Source: Mycobacterium attenuatum
GTDB taxonomy: Bacteria; Actinomycetota; Actinomycetes; Mycobacteriales; Mycobacteriaceae
Assembly (NCBI RefSeq): GCF_900566085.1
Contig: NZ_UPHT01000164.1
Location: forward strand, 1 to 62,606
DNA: 62,606 bases
Reading direction: 5' to 3'
The notes beneath the pieces were generated by a model, which did no database searches, was not told the origin of the DNA, and was given only the letters and a program-made list of their open reading frames with translations. The translations under genes and the position numbers were made by a program. This document shows positions 44,157 through 53,299 of the stretch, one piece after another. How positions within the stretch are numbered: position 1 is the first letter of the stretch; the number at the start of each line of letters is the position of its first letter.

Positions 44157-45395
44157 TCATCCCCCGGCCGGCGGCTGCGGCACCACGGTCGGCTTGAACC
44201 CGTATCGCGGCGCAGCGAAGTGGGCTGCCATCCCGCGGCCGACACCAGAACCCGGCATCACCGGCATCCCGCCGAACGCGCTTGCGGCGGGTTCAGCGGC
44301 CGCGGCGGCGCCGAGGTTGCTGATCGTCACGATGGGGTTGGCCGCCCCGACGGTATTGGCCCAGGAAGCCGGGACCGCCAATCCGCCGACCGAGGCCGCC
44401 TTGCCGACGGCTCCCGCTATCCCGCCCAAGCCACTCGGAAGGGCCGCAGGCAATGCCCCTGCCGCGGCTTTCGCCGCACCTTCGGCGGCTTTCGCCGCGC
44501 TCTCGGCAGCCTTCGGCACCAGCGATTGGGCGATGCCCTCAATGTCCTTGAATGTTGTGGAGAAGAGTCGGGTCGGGGAAACAAGTCGAATGAACGCGTC
44601 GGCGCCGGTGCTGGCATCCAACGTTTGCGAGCCGGTCAAACCCTCCAGCAGGTCGCCAAAAGCTCCAGCCACCACGATCCCGTCGCCGTTGGAATTCCAG
44701 GTGTGCCCGACCAGGCCCAACGCCCCCAACGGATTCTTGAGCCAGGGCGCTTCGTTCGTCATGCCGGCCATCTGCAACAGCGACTTGGTGATCTCGGACA
44801 TCCCTTGCGCGGGCGCCGAGGTGCTGACCGCTTGGGCCACCGCGTTGGCCTGGGCGACCACGCCGGCCAAGTTGACTGTGGGGAGCGCCGGCGGAAAGGG
44901 CGTCAATGTCGTGGCTTGCGCCGATGCACCGGCGTAGCCATACATCGCGGCCGCGTCCTGAGCCCACATTTCGGAGTACTGCGCCTCCGTGGCCGCGATC
45001 GCCGCGGTGTTCTGGCCGAGGAAGTTGGTGGCCAGCAACGCCATCAACAACGCCCGGTTGGCCGCGACCTCCGGCGGCGGCACCGTCGCCATGAACGCCG
45101 CCTCGTACGCCGTCGCAGCGGCCACGGCCTGACTGCCCGCCTGCTCTGCCTGAGCGGCAGTGCTCCGAAGCCAGGCCACCTGCGGCATCGCGGCGGCCGC
45201 CATGGACGCCGCGGACGGACCCTGCCACGGCCCGTCGGTCAGGGCGGTGACAAGCGCGTCATAGGACGCCGCCGTCGATTGGAGTTCGGCGGCCAGCGCG
45301 TCCCAGGCGGCAGCCGCGGCCAGCATCGGTCCCGAGCCGGGACCGGCATACATCAGAGCGGAGTTGATCTCCGGTGGTAACTGGGCGAAGTCCAT
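44157..45395 (-). CDS. PPE family protein (SVP subgroup)
   Basis: 412 residues. PPE domain MDFAQLPPEINSALMYAGPG to about 175, with NFLGQNTAAI. The SVP-like motif is SVGGLAVPASWAN at about 340, and an Ala-rich stretch lies between. It ends FKPTVVPQPPAGG. It is 13 bp after its PE partner, the usual PE-PPE pair forming one secreted dimer. Confidence 0.92.
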   Translation of the reverse strand: MDFAQLPPEINSALMYAGPGSGPMLAAAAAWDALAAELQSTAASYDALVTALTDGPWQGPSAASMAAAAMPQVAWLRSTAAQAEQAGSQAVAAATAYEAAFMATVPPPEVAANRALLMALLATNFLGQNTAAIAATEAQYSEMWAQDAAAMYGYAGASAQATTLTPFPPALPTVNLAGVVAQANAVAQAVSTSAPAQGMSEITKSLLQMAGMTNEAPWLKNPLGALGLVGHTWNSNGDGIVVAGAFGDLLEGLTGSQTLDASTGADAFIRLVSPTRLFSTTFKDIEGIAQSLVPKAAESAAKAAEGAAKAAAGALPAALPSGLGGIAGAVGKAASVGGLAVPASWANTVGAANPIVTISNLGAAAAAEPAASAFGGMPVMPGSGVGRGMAAHFAAPRYGFKPTVVPQPPAGG

Positions 45396-45408
45396 GACTT
45401 TCGGTCTC

Positions 45409-45708
45409 CTAGCCGATTGTGGCTGCGTTGGCGGCCTCGGTTGCCGCGTACGACCCGGCGCTGATCCCCAGGGTGGTCGCCAACGCCTCCTGCACCGCTA
45501 CGGCCTGAGCACTGATCTGCTGATAAATCTGGGCATGCGTGACGAACTGCGTGGCGGTCAGCAGCGACACCAGATCGGCCGCGGCCGGCACCACCCCGGT
45601 TGTCGGGCCTGCCGCCATGGCATTCCCGGCACGGACCGCGAAGTTGATGGATTGCAGCTCCGCCGCGGTTGCAGCCAGCATGTCCGGCTGCGCGAGCATG
45701 ATCGACAT
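45409..45708 (-). CDS. PE family protein, short
   Basis: 99 residues from ATG 45708 (MSIMLAQPDMLAATAAELQS); an in-frame ATG eight codons upstream is less likely. The PE domain has no extension. YxxxD/E-type export signal YAATE is near the C-terminus. First gene of a two-gene PE-PPE unit on the minus strand. Confidence 0.92.
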   Translation of the reverse strand: MSIMLAQPDMLAATAAELQSINFAVRAGNAMAAGPTTGVVPAAADLVSLLTATQFVTHAQIYQQISAQAVAVQEALATTLGISAGSYAATEAANAATIG

Positions 45709-46404
45709 GAATGTTCCCTTCCCCGATATCACCCTGCATCAACGACTTTCAACGGCCGGACGCCGCTCAGCGCTGAAGCACATCGCACGACACGCTAAGC
45801 CAGCGGTGCGGTAGGAACACAGGTTTCACCCAGCCTGTTCACTGCTGTGTCAATAACAGTTCATTTGCTGTAGCAAACCAGCAGGAAGACTTGAGTTATT
45901 CTATGAAACACATCTGAATCAAATATGATTAGAGTTTACTATGAAGGTCGGGAAAGCTGCGGCATGCACGTTATGCTGATCGGTTCGGTCAGCTTTCCGG
46001 CACCGCCATCGAGCGGCCGGCCGGCGCCGCATCGAGGTCCCTCGTGCACGCGCCTGTTGGTTACCGCTGAGGTCAAAGCGGATTAAGGGGCCCTCACGCC
46101 ACTCCGGACGCAGGTCGCGGTGAGCACACCCGAGGCGCGCGACCAATGCCCACCGGGGCCGGGACGCTAGGAGTTGACATATGACAGCGACGTCAGTCGA
46201 GCGCGTCATTCCGACGGGCCGACGTGATCATAATTGTCGATTTGCGGCACGGCGCTAATTCGCGGTTGTTGATTTGCGGTCTGAATTGATGCTGGCGAAT
46301 TAGATCTGGATTTGCGAAACGACCCTCGGCCCGTGCCGCCGCCGAAGGGGCCCCGAGCCCGTCTCGGCCAGCGGGACCAGCAGCCGCGAATTAAGCAACT
46401 ACGG
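45709..46404. other. AT-rich divergent intergenic region
   Basis: About 700 bp between the two divergent PE/PPE pairs with no convincing gene. 45840-45945 is strongly AT-rich (TCAATAACAGTTCATTTGC, then AATCAAATATGATTAGAG) and likely holds the minus-strand PE promoter and an Lsr2 binding patch. 46190-46320 is another AT-rich area. Confidence 0.5.
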
Positions 46405-46434
46405 TTGACATAAATCCTTTCCCAGTGCTACCTT
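46405..46434 (+). promoter_or_regulatory. Predicted sigma-A-type promoter of the leader ORF-PE-PPE unit
   Basis: TTGACA (46405-46410), an 18-bp spacer, TACCTT (46429-46434). The predicted start at about 46441 leaves some 80 nt before the small ORF and about 385 nt before the PE gene, an unusually long leader. Confidence 0.6.
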
Positions 46435-46522
46435 CGCCTCCAGCATCGTTGTGATCGGGCTCACCGTACGTCCCGACCCTGACAGCTGCCACTGAGCTCG
46501 CACCACTACAGGAGGCATACCT

Positions 46523-46600
46523 ATGTGCTCCGCGCCAAACGGCCCCGCCGTTAGCAACGTTTGTGCGAGATCGAACGACAACACCATCCACGGCCCCTAG
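46523..46600 (+). CDS. 25-residue leader peptide
   Basis: ATG 46523 follows a perfect AGGAGG (46510-46515) by 7 nt and encodes a 25-residue peptide beginning MCSAPNGPAVSNVCARS and ending NTIHGP before TAG. The strong ribosome binding site makes translation likely. It contains two Cys residues. No homologue is known to me. A regulatory upstream ORF for the PE/PPE genes 226 bp downstream is the simplest reading. Confidence 0.5.
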   Translation: MCSAPNGPAVSNVCARSNDNTIHGP

Positions 46601-46731
46601 ACAAGTACGCCGGAGCCGAGTTCTCCGCAGCGGCGGCGGTCTAGTTAAGCGGTTGATTCACAACGCCTTTCGGTCCGCACGCACACAATCCGACAACGAA
46701 GTCGCACTAAATATCCTTGATTCCAAGCACT

Positions 46732-46751
46732 TTGGGCAGTTCACTGCCCAA
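46732..46751 (+). promoter_or_regulatory. Hairpin in the PE leader
   Basis: TTGGGCAG-TTCA-CTGCCCAA, a perfect 8-bp stem with a 4-nt loop, between the leader peptide and the PE gene. Together with the upstream small ORF it could form an attenuator or RNA switch. Confidence 0.45.
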
Positions 46752-46826
46752 TTCAGGCCAGACGGCACCGTAGCCGCCGACGCCACATCAACTATCCACC
46801 CCGATAAGCCGCGGAGGTTACCTGTC

Positions 46827-47126
46827 ATGTCTATTCTCACCACAGAGCCGGAAATGCTGGGGGCAGCCGCGGCCAACCTGCGCGATCTCGGCTCGACAAT
46901 GCTGTCCCGCAACGCGGCCGCCGCCGCGGCCACCATGAATGTGACTCCGCCTGCGGCCGATGAAGTTTCGATGCTGACCGCGATGCATTTCGCGGCGCAC
47001 GCCGCGGCGTTCCAACAGGTGTTCAGCGATGCCATGAAGATTCATGAAGCGTTCGTCTCCGCGATGGCGGCTTGTGCGGATTTGTACAAGGAAGGCGAGC
47101 GCACGAATATGGTTGGTCTAGCGTAG
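46827..47126 (+). CDS. PE family protein, short
   Basis: 99 residues from ATG 46827 behind GGAGG (MSILTTEPEMLGAAAANLRD). A PE domain only, ending KEGERTNMVGLA. The frame is open further upstream, but the PE consensus fixes this start. It pairs with the PPE gene 15 bp downstream. Confidence 0.9.
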   Translation: MSILTTEPEMLGAAAANLRDLGSTMLSRNAAAAAATMNVTPPAADEVSMLTAMHFAAHAAAFQQVFSDAMKIHEAFVSAMAACADLYKEGERTNMVGLA

Positions 47127-47141
47127 AAGGGCGGCGCGACA

Positions 47142-48299
47142 ATGGATTACGCCATGCTGCCGCCAGAGGTCAACTCCGGCAGGATGTGGGGCGGTCCGGG
47201 TTCCTATTCACTGCATGCCGCCGCAACCGCCTGGGATGAGATGGCCGCCAATCTCTACGAGGCGGCTAGCTCGTGTGGTTCGACGCTGGCCAACCTGACG
47301 CTGTCGTGGCGCGGCGAGTCAGCGACACGAATGGCTTCGGCAGCTGCGCATTTCGTGGCGTGGTTGATGTCGAGCGCCGCGGGAGCCGAACAAGCCGCAC
47401 AGCACACGAGACTCTTCGCGGAAGCTTACGAGATCGCGCACTTGATGACGGTGCCGCTGCCCGCGGTGCTGACCAATCGCCTTGTCTGCCACGTTCTTAC
47501 GGCCACCAATTTCTTCGGGCAGAACACCTTGCTGATCATGCATCACGAAGCGGAGTACCTGCGGATGTGGGCACAGGACTCCGCAGCCATGTATGCCTAT
47601 GCCACAGCGTCGGCGGCGGCCTCCCGCGTCAAACCATTCATTGCGGCAGTGCCGACCACGCGTTCGGGGGGACTGGCCGGCCACTTCGTCGCCCGGGCAG
47701 TGGGTGCCGCCCACGCCTCGGGCGAGGCCCTGGAGGACCTGGCGCGCCTGCATGAGCTGGCGCCCGCGGCGCTGGACGCACTCGCGTCGCCTCAGACGTC
47801 AGTCAATTCGTCGAAAGTGTGGACCGCGGTGACCGACGCGGTGCACGCGCTGAAGAAGGCGACCTCCTGGTCGCTCCTGGACGCCAAGATCGCGGCCGAA
47901 CCGACCATCTTTTCCCTGTCGGTCATGGACGGGATGAACATGGGCGGCATTATGGAGCGCTTTGCAACCAAAGCGCTGACCAAGGCGGCGATGGGCGGCG
48001 CGGCCGCCGCTGCGGCTCATTTGGCGCCCATAGGCCCCCCGGTACATCCGGTCAGCGCGGTCATGGGTAGCGCGAACTCGATCGGAAAGCTGACGGTTCC
48101 GCCGAGTTGGGCCGTCAAGCCCTCGGCAATCCTCCCCGACGCCGACATCTTGCCTATGGCGGCTGCCGCCGACCCCGACTCCGGAGCTCCGTGGCTACAA
48201 ATGGCGATGTCCAGCCTGGCCGGAACTGGAGTCGCCCGTGCCGGAGCCGCCCCGGTGGCCCGGCCACGGTTTGTCCCCAGGACACCCGCCGGCGGTTAG
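47142..48299 (+). CDS. PPE family protein (SVP subgroup)
   Basis: 385 residues. PPE domain MDYAMLPPEVNSGRMWGGPG with NFFGQNTLLI. The SVP-like motif is SIGKLTVPPSWAV at about 305, and the end is RFVPRTPAGG. The middle, including SVMDGMNMGGIMERFATKAL, is unlike the other PPEs in the window, so it is a divergent paralogue. Partner of the PE just upstream. Confidence 0.9.
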   Translation: MDYAMLPPEVNSGRMWGGPGSYSLHAAATAWDEMAANLYEAASSCGSTLANLTLSWRGESATRMASAAAHFVAWLMSSAAGAEQAAQHTRLFAEAYEIAHLMTVPLPAVLTNRLVCHVLTATNFFGQNTLLIMHHEAEYLRMWAQDSAAMYAYATASAAASRVKPFIAAVPTTRSGGLAGHFVARAVGAAHASGEALEDLARLHELAPAALDALASPQTSVNSSKVWTAVTDAVHALKKATSWSLLDAKIAAEPTIFSLSVMDGMNMGGIMERFATKALTKAAMGGAAAAAAHLAPIGPPVHPVSAVMGSANSIGKLTVPPSWAVKPSAILPDADILPMAAAADPDSGAPWLQMAMSSLAGTGVARAGAAPVARPRFVPRTPAGG

Positions 48300-48360
48300 C
48301 AGAGCCGAAGCGGCGGCGCGGATTTCGCCTCGCGGCGCCGCGGCGGCGCTAGGGTAGCGC

Positions 48361-49110
48361 ATGCCGTTCCCACAAAGAGCCCGCAGTGTCGTCCGCAAGT
48401 CAGTTGCTTCGGCCGTCGCAGGCCTGGCCGCAGTGTCGTTGTCCGCGTGCGATTCCCACAATGCGTCGCCGCCCGCAGCAAATCCGCGTCAGGTGACGGT
48501 ATTCGGGTCGGGGCAGGTGCAAGGCGTTCCGGACACATTGACCGCCGACGTCGCAATCGAGTTCACGGCACCCGACGCCACCAGCGCGATGAACCAGACC
48601 AACGACCGTCAGCAGGCCGTCATCAATGCGCTGGTGGGCGCCGGACTTGACCGCAAGGACATTCGCACCACCGACGTGGGCCTGCAACCGCAGTACAGCA
48701 GCGCAGAACCGGGCGGAACCGCCACGATCACCAGCTACCGCGCCGACAACGCGGTCGAGGTCAAGATCCACCCCACCGATGCCGCGTCGCGGCTGCTGGC
48801 GCTGATTGTCAGTACCGGCGGCGACGCCACCCGGATCAGTTCGGTCAGCTATTCGATCGCCGACGACTCGCAGCTGGTGAAGGACGCACGGGCCCGCGCG
48901 TTCGACGACGCCAAGAACCGCGCCCAGCAGTATGCGCAGTTGTCGGGCCTGCGCCTGGGCAAGGTGCTGTCGATCTCCGAGGGATCCAGTTCCACCGCGC
49001 CGACGAGGACTGCCCCGCCGGCGCCGCCGCGCGCGGCGACCCCGGTGCCGCTGGAACCCGGTCAGCAAACGGTCAGCTTCTCGGTGACCGCGGTGTGGGA
49101 ACTGGACTAA
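48361..49110 (+). CDS. lpqG: LpqG, SIMPL-domain lipoprotein
   Basis: 249 residues with a lipobox VSLSAC (Cys about residue 30). The rest is a SIMPL/DUF541 domain: VTVFGSGQVQGVPDTLTADV, DIRTTDVGLQPQYS and ARARAFDDAKNRAQQYAQLS. Bacterial SIMPL proteins are envelope proteins of poorly defined role. The tail is Pro-rich. It is convergent with hpt with a 4-bp gap. Confidence 0.92.
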   Translation: MPFPQRARSVVRKSVASAVAGLAAVSLSACDSHNASPPAANPRQVTVFGSGQVQGVPDTLTADVAIEFTAPDATSAMNQTNDRQQAVINALVGAGLDRKDIRTTDVGLQPQYSSAEPGGTATITSYRADNAVEVKIHPTDAASRLLALIVSTGGDATRISSVSYSIADDSQLVKDARARAFDDAKNRAQQYAQLSGLRLGKVLSISEGSSSTAPTRTAPPAPPRAATPVPLEPGQQTVSFSVTAVWELD

Positions 49111-49114
49111 AGCC

Positions 49115-49738
49115 CTACTGGTAGACCCTGGGGTCCAGGGTCCCGATGTAGGACAGGTCCCGGTAGCGCTCGTCGTAGTCCAGGCCGTAGCCCACGACGA
49201 AGTCGTTGGGAATGTCGAAGCCCACGTAGGTGATATCGACGTTGGCCCCCACCGCCTCCGGCTTACGCAGCAACGTGCACACCCGCAACGACCGCGGATG
49301 CCGGCTCTTGAGATTGCGCAACAGCCACGACAGCGTCAAGCCCGAGTCGACGACATCCTCGACGATCAGCACATCGCGGTCGTGGATATCGCGGTCGAGG
49401 TCCTTGAGAATTCGCACCACTCCCGACGACGACGTCGAGGACCCGTAGGAACTCACCGCCATGAACTCGAACTGGGTGGGCAACGGAATGGCGCGCGCCA
49501 GGTCGGTGACGAAGAGCACCGCGCCCTTGAGCACGGTGATCAGCAGCAGATCCTGTCCGGATGTCCCGTACAGGTCGCGATAGTCGTCGCCAATCTGGGC
49601 GGCGAGTTCGGCGATGCGGCGCTGAATCTGCTCCTCGGTGAGCAGCACGGACTTGATATCTCCCGGGTACAGTTCCGCCGTCTGCCCCGGGAAGGTCTCA
49701 ACCACGACCACAGCGTAGCGACGTCCACCGACAGGCAA
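49115..49738 (-). CDS. hpt: Hypoxanthine-guanine phosphoribosyltransferase
   Basis: 207 residues by the longest reading; the conserved part begins at ELYPGDIKSVLLTEEQI, so a start some 15 codons in is possible. The PRPP motif is VLIVEDVVDSGLTLSWL, and the flexible loop SYGSSTSSSGVV and purine site VVGYGLDYDERYR are present. Salvages hypoxanthine and guanine. Located 12 bp after tilS, as in many actinobacteria. Confidence 0.95.
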   Translation of the reverse strand: MPVGGRRYAVVVVETFPGQTAELYPGDIKSVLLTEEQIQRRIAELAAQIGDDYRDLYGTSGQDLLLITVLKGAVLFVTDLARAIPLPTQFEFMAVSSYGSSTSSSGVVRILKDLDRDIHDRDVLIVEDVVDSGLTLSWLLRNLKSRHPRSLRVCTLLRKPEAVGANVDITYVGFDIPNDFVVGYGLDYDERYRDLSYIGTLDPRVYQ

Positions 49739-49750
49739 CCAGCGCAGGCG

Positions 49751-50737
49751 TCAAATCGGTTTGGCGACAGGCTCGTGGCGCAAGGTCAGCGCGCCATCAC
49801 GTCGTCCGGCGAACAACCGCTGACCCCGAACTGTCGATCCGATCGCCACTGCGCCCTGGCCGTGCCAGTCGGTGACCAGCGCGTCGACACCGCGGATCTG
49901 TTTGTCGGTCAACCCCGTCGCGCCGCCGGCCAGCAGCCAGCCGCGGATGACGCGGCGCCGCACCGGGCCCGGCAGCGCGGTCAGCGCCGTGGTGTCCAGT
50001 GCCGAACCGGATACCGCGGCACCCAGCGCCCGGGCGGCGATCGTGTCGATCAGATCGGTGTCCTCGCGCAATGCTGTCGCGGTGCGGGCCAGCGCCTCGG
50101 CCACACCCCCGCCCAGGACATCCTCGAGCAACGGCAGCACCTCGTGGCGCAGCCGGGTCCGGGTGAAGCGCCGGTCGGCGTTGTGCGGATCCTCCCAAGC
50201 GGTCACGCCCAGCTCCCGGCAGGCGGCGTGTGTCATGTCACGACGCAGGCCCAGCAGCGGCCGGCACCACGGCGGATCATAGGGGCGCATGCCGGCGATC
50301 GACCGTGGCCCCGAGCCGCGGCCAAGCCCCAGCAGCACCGTCTCGGCTTGGTCATCGAGCGTGTGCCCCAACAACACCGGACCGTCGCGATGAGCCTGAA
50401 GCGCGGCGTAGCGGGCGGCTCGGGCCGCCGCCTCCAAACCGCCTTCACGGCCCACCTGAACGCAGACCACCTGCGCGTCAGCGCAACCCAATGAAATAGC
50501 TTGTGCCCGTGCAGTTTCGGCGATGATAGCCGAATCCGGCTGCAACCCGTGGTCGACGATCAGCGCCGTGGTGGGCCGCAGGCGGGCCGCAACAGCAGTG
50601 AGGGCCAACGAGTCCGGACCGCCGGACAGCCCGACGCACCACCGCTCGGCGGAGCCGAGGTTCTGGGAGCCGAGATATTGGGCAACGAATTTCTCGACAG
50701 CCCTGCGCAGCTGCGCTACAGCACCCGGTCGATCCAT
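49751..50737 (-). CDS. tilS: tRNA(Ile)-lysidine synthase TilS
   Basis: 328 residues. The N-type ATP pyrophosphatase loop is GLSGGPDSLALT (SGGxDS), followed by GHTLDDQAETVLLGL and RFTRTRLRHEVLPLLE. It converts the wobble cytidine of tRNA-Ile(CAU) to lysidine, which is essential for AUA decoding. The start lies 22 bp inside the preceding gene. A duplicated-looking SQNLGS insert precedes the P-loop. Confidence 0.96.
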   Translation of the reverse strand: MDRPGAVAQLRRAVEKFVAQYLGSQNLGSAERWCVGLSGGPDSLALTAVAARLRPTTALIVDHGLQPDSAIIAETARAQAISLGCADAQVVCVQVGREGGLEAAARAARYAALQAHRDGPVLLGHTLDDQAETVLLGLGRGSGPRSIAGMRPYDPPWCRPLLGLRRDMTHAACRELGVTAWEDPHNADRRFTRTRLRHEVLPLLEDVLGGGVAEALARTATALREDTDLIDTIAARALGAAVSGSALDTTALTALPGPVRRRVIRGWLLAGGATGLTDKQIRGVDALVTDWHGQGAVAIGSTVRGQRLFAGRRDGALTLRHEPVAKPI

Positions 50738-51777
50738 CGCCGCGGGTTTTCGATCTCGGCTGGTAGGGGCAGCGTCTGTGGACCCGTCCAGATCGTGTTG
50801 AACCGCTTCATCCCGACCCGGCCCACCACCTCGTCGACGAAGGCCTTGCCGCGGGTGTATTGGCTGAGCTTGGCGTCGAAGCCCAGCAGCGCGCGCAGCA
50901 GCCGTTGCAGCGGCGGTTGCTTGCGCTGCCGCCGTTCATCGAAGCGAGCGCGGATGGTGGCCACCGACGGCACCACCACCGGCCCCACCGCATCCATCAC
51001 GTGCTCGGCGTGGCCTTCCAGCAGCGTGCCGAGTACCAACAGCTGATCCAGCGCCTGGCGCTGCGCCGCAGACTGCACGGCTCGCACCACACCCAGAATC
51101 CCGGAGACCTGTCCCCCGGAATCATCGGACGAGTCGGCGCGATGCCGGACGAACTCGGCCAGCCGGCTCACCACCTGGCCGAGGTTGTCGGCCGGTTCCC
51201 GGGTGAGCAGACCCAGGGCTTCCTGCATATAGCCGGCCAGCCAGGGGTTGGCGGTGAACTGCACCCGATGGGTGACCTCATGCAGGCATACCCACAGCCG
51301 GAAATCCGACGGGTCGACCCGCAACTGCCGCTCGACGGCGATGACGTTGGGGTACACCAGCAACAGGCCGCCCATTGCGGCGTCGTCGCCGGCCGCGAAC
51401 GGGTCGTACTGGCCGAGAATCCCGGAAGCCACGAATGCCAGGACCGCCCCCGTCTGGGCACCGGTGATCCGGCCGGCGAACAAAGCCCGCGGCCTGTCGC
51501 CGCCGTTGGTCATCGCCCGCATCGATTCAGCGGCCGCCCGTACCCATCCCGGCCGGTCCAGGACGCGCGCCGGAGGCACCGCCCCAGCGGTGATCAGCCC
51601 CGTCACGTCACGCACCGGCGGTTCCGCCTTCGCCGCCGCGCGCATCAGCTCGCCGATCACCTGGCGGCGAGTGTATTCGCTGGACGGCGGACCCGGGCGG
51701 GCCAGCCGCTCCCCCACCGTGGCCGCAAATCGCCAATCGACGGTGTTGCCGAGGGTCAGCTCCGAGGATGCCGTCAC
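50716..51777 (-). CDS. Zinc-dependent metalloprotein (Rv3626c-like, DUF2342)
   Basis: 353 residues from GTG 51777 (MTASSELTLGNTVDWRFA), overlapping the carboxypeptidase stop by 4 bp (GTGA). It carries an HExxH motif (LHEVTHRVQF) and a later EGHAEHVMDA that may supply further metal ligands. The family is often annotated as F420-biosynthesis-associated, but no reaction is established. Conserved in the hpt-tilS neighbourhood of actinobacteria. Confidence 0.9.
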   Translation of the reverse strand: MTASSELTLGNTVDWRFAATVGERLARPGPPSSEYTRRQVIGELMRAAAKAEPPVRDVTGLITAGAVPPARVLDRPGWVRAAAESMRAMTNGGDRPRALFAGRITGAQTGAVLAFVASGILGQYDPFAAGDDAAMGGLLLVYPNVIAVERQLRVDPSDFRLWVCLHEVTHRVQFTANPWLAGYMQEALGLLTREPADNLGQVVSRLAEFVRHRADSSDDSGGQVSGILGVVRAVQSAAQRQALDQLLVLGTLLEGHAEHVMDAVGPVVVPSVATIRARFDERRQRKQPPLQRLLRALLGFDAKLSQYTRGKAFVDEVVGRVGMKRFNTIWTGPQTLPLPAEIENPRRWIDRVL

Positions 51778-53159
51778 GCCGTGCACCCGCAGAACCACAA
51801 CTTGGTCGCCAGGGCGTCCATCGCGTTGCGCCCGTTCGGCCCGGCATCGTTGGACAAGAACGCGAACGTGAGTACCCGTCCGCTGCTGTCGGTGAGCACC
51901 CCGACCAGCGAGTTGATGGCTGTCAACGAGCCGGTTTTGGCGCGTAACCAGCCGGCCGGGCCCAAGTTCGTGGCCCGGTCGAGGAAGCGCTCGCCCAGCG
52001 TGCCGCTGCCGCCGGCGATCGGCAGCAGATCCAGCAGCGGACGCAACGCCGGCTGATCGGGGCCGGCCGCGGCCTGCATGGCCCCGTCGAGGGTGCGGGC
52101 GGTGAGCCGGTCGTTGACCGACAATCCGCTGGAATCGGCCAGCGCGGCGCCGGTGGTGTCGATGTGCACGGTGTTGAGCCGGGTCAGCACCGCGTCGACG
52201 GCACCGGTGAAGCTTTGCGGCCGGTTGATGGCTGCGGCCACTTCACGGGCGATGCATTCGGCCATCACGTTGTCGGAGGCGTTCATCATCTGAGACAGCC
52301 GCTGGATCAACGGCGCCGACTGCACCACCGCCAGTTGCCGTGCGCCGGCCGGCGCCGAAGCGATCGTCACCGCCGCCGGGTCCAGGCCCAAGGCCTTGGC
52401 CAGCTCCCGTCCGGCGTCCAGCGCCGGGGTGCGCGACCGCCGTGAGTTGACCGTGGTGGGCTGGATCCGGCCGCCGTCGATCATGGCCGCCTCGATCGGC
52501 GCGATATCGCCGTTGTCGACGTCGGCCGGATCCCAGCCCGGTGCCATGGTCGGGCCGGTAAACGCCGAGATGTCGACTTGCACGGCGGTCGGCGTCATGC
52601 CGCTGCGGCGGATCTGTTCGACCAGGTCACTGATGCGCGCCGCCCCGCGGTACCAGGTGTCGACGCCGGGTGGTGCCGCCGACAACGTCGGGTCCCCGGC
52701 ACCCACCAGTACCACCGGCCCCTGGGCGTCGCGGCTGCCGGCCACCACCCGGGTGCTGACCCGGGCTTGCCGGTCCAGGGTGAGCAGTGCCGCCGTCGCG
52801 GTGAGCACCTTGTTGGTCGACGCCGGGATCATTGGCACATCGTCGAGCTGACGCCACAGTTCCTGGCCGGTCAAAGCGTCGGTGATCCGGCCGCCCAGCT
52901 TGCCCAGGTTGGGGTCGGCTGCGGCCTGAGCCATCGCCACGGCCACACCAGCAGCGCTAGGAGCCGCGGCAGTGTCAGCAACCGGAGTCACCCCGGGCTT
53001 GACCGTGGGCGGGCGCGGCGGCGGTACCGGTGCTCGCGCGCCGGCTCCGTGACTGCCGGTGGTGAAGAACGCAGCGGCCGCCACCACGGCGGCAACAAAC
53101 GCCAGCACAGCCACCCCCACGAACACGTGGGTGGTTTTCCGCCAGCGTTTGGAACCCAT
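51774..53159 (-). CDS. D-alanyl-D-alanine carboxypeptidase, PBP4 type (Rv3627c-like)
   Basis: 461 residues from ATG 53159 (MGSKRWRKTTHVFVGVAVLA), equal to the M. tuberculosis length. An N-terminal transmembrane anchor precedes a peptidase S13 domain with STNK (SxxK), SDN (SxN) and KTG (LRAKTGSLTA). It trims peptidoglycan stem peptides outside the membrane. First gene of a unit with the metalloprotein, tilS and hpt. Confidence 0.94.
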   Translation of the reverse strand: MGSKRWRKTTHVFVGVAVLAFVAAVVAAAAFFTTGSHGAGARAPVPPPRPPTVKPGVTPVADTAAAPSAAGVAVAMAQAAADPNLGKLGGRITDALTGQELWRQLDDVPMIPASTNKVLTATAALLTLDRQARVSTRVVAGSRDAQGPVVLVGAGDPTLSAAPPGVDTWYRGAARISDLVEQIRRSGMTPTAVQVDISAFTGPTMAPGWDPADVDNGDIAPIEAAMIDGGRIQPTTVNSRRSRTPALDAGRELAKALGLDPAAVTIASAPAGARQLAVVQSAPLIQRLSQMMNASDNVMAECIAREVAAAINRPQSFTGAVDAVLTRLNTVHIDTTGAALADSSGLSVNDRLTARTLDGAMQAAAGPDQPALRPLLDLLPIAGGSGTLGERFLDRATNLGPAGWLRAKTGSLTAINSLVGVLTDSSGRVLTFAFLSNDAGPNGRNAMDALATKLWFCGCTA

Positions 53160-53299
53160 GACTCTCCTGCCTAACCGCGTCCTTTCCGGTCCTTTCCGTG
53201 TCCCATTGTGCCGAACCGGCCGCGGGGCAACGCCACGGTGTCGCTGGACTAGGGTGTACCCCCGACGCAACCGACTCACCAATGCCAAGGAGCCACGCG

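Noticed and set aside
44094..45380. 428-codon plus-strand open frame
   Set aside because: It is the mirror of the PPE gene at 44157-45395, Arg/Gly/His-rich with no recognisable domain.
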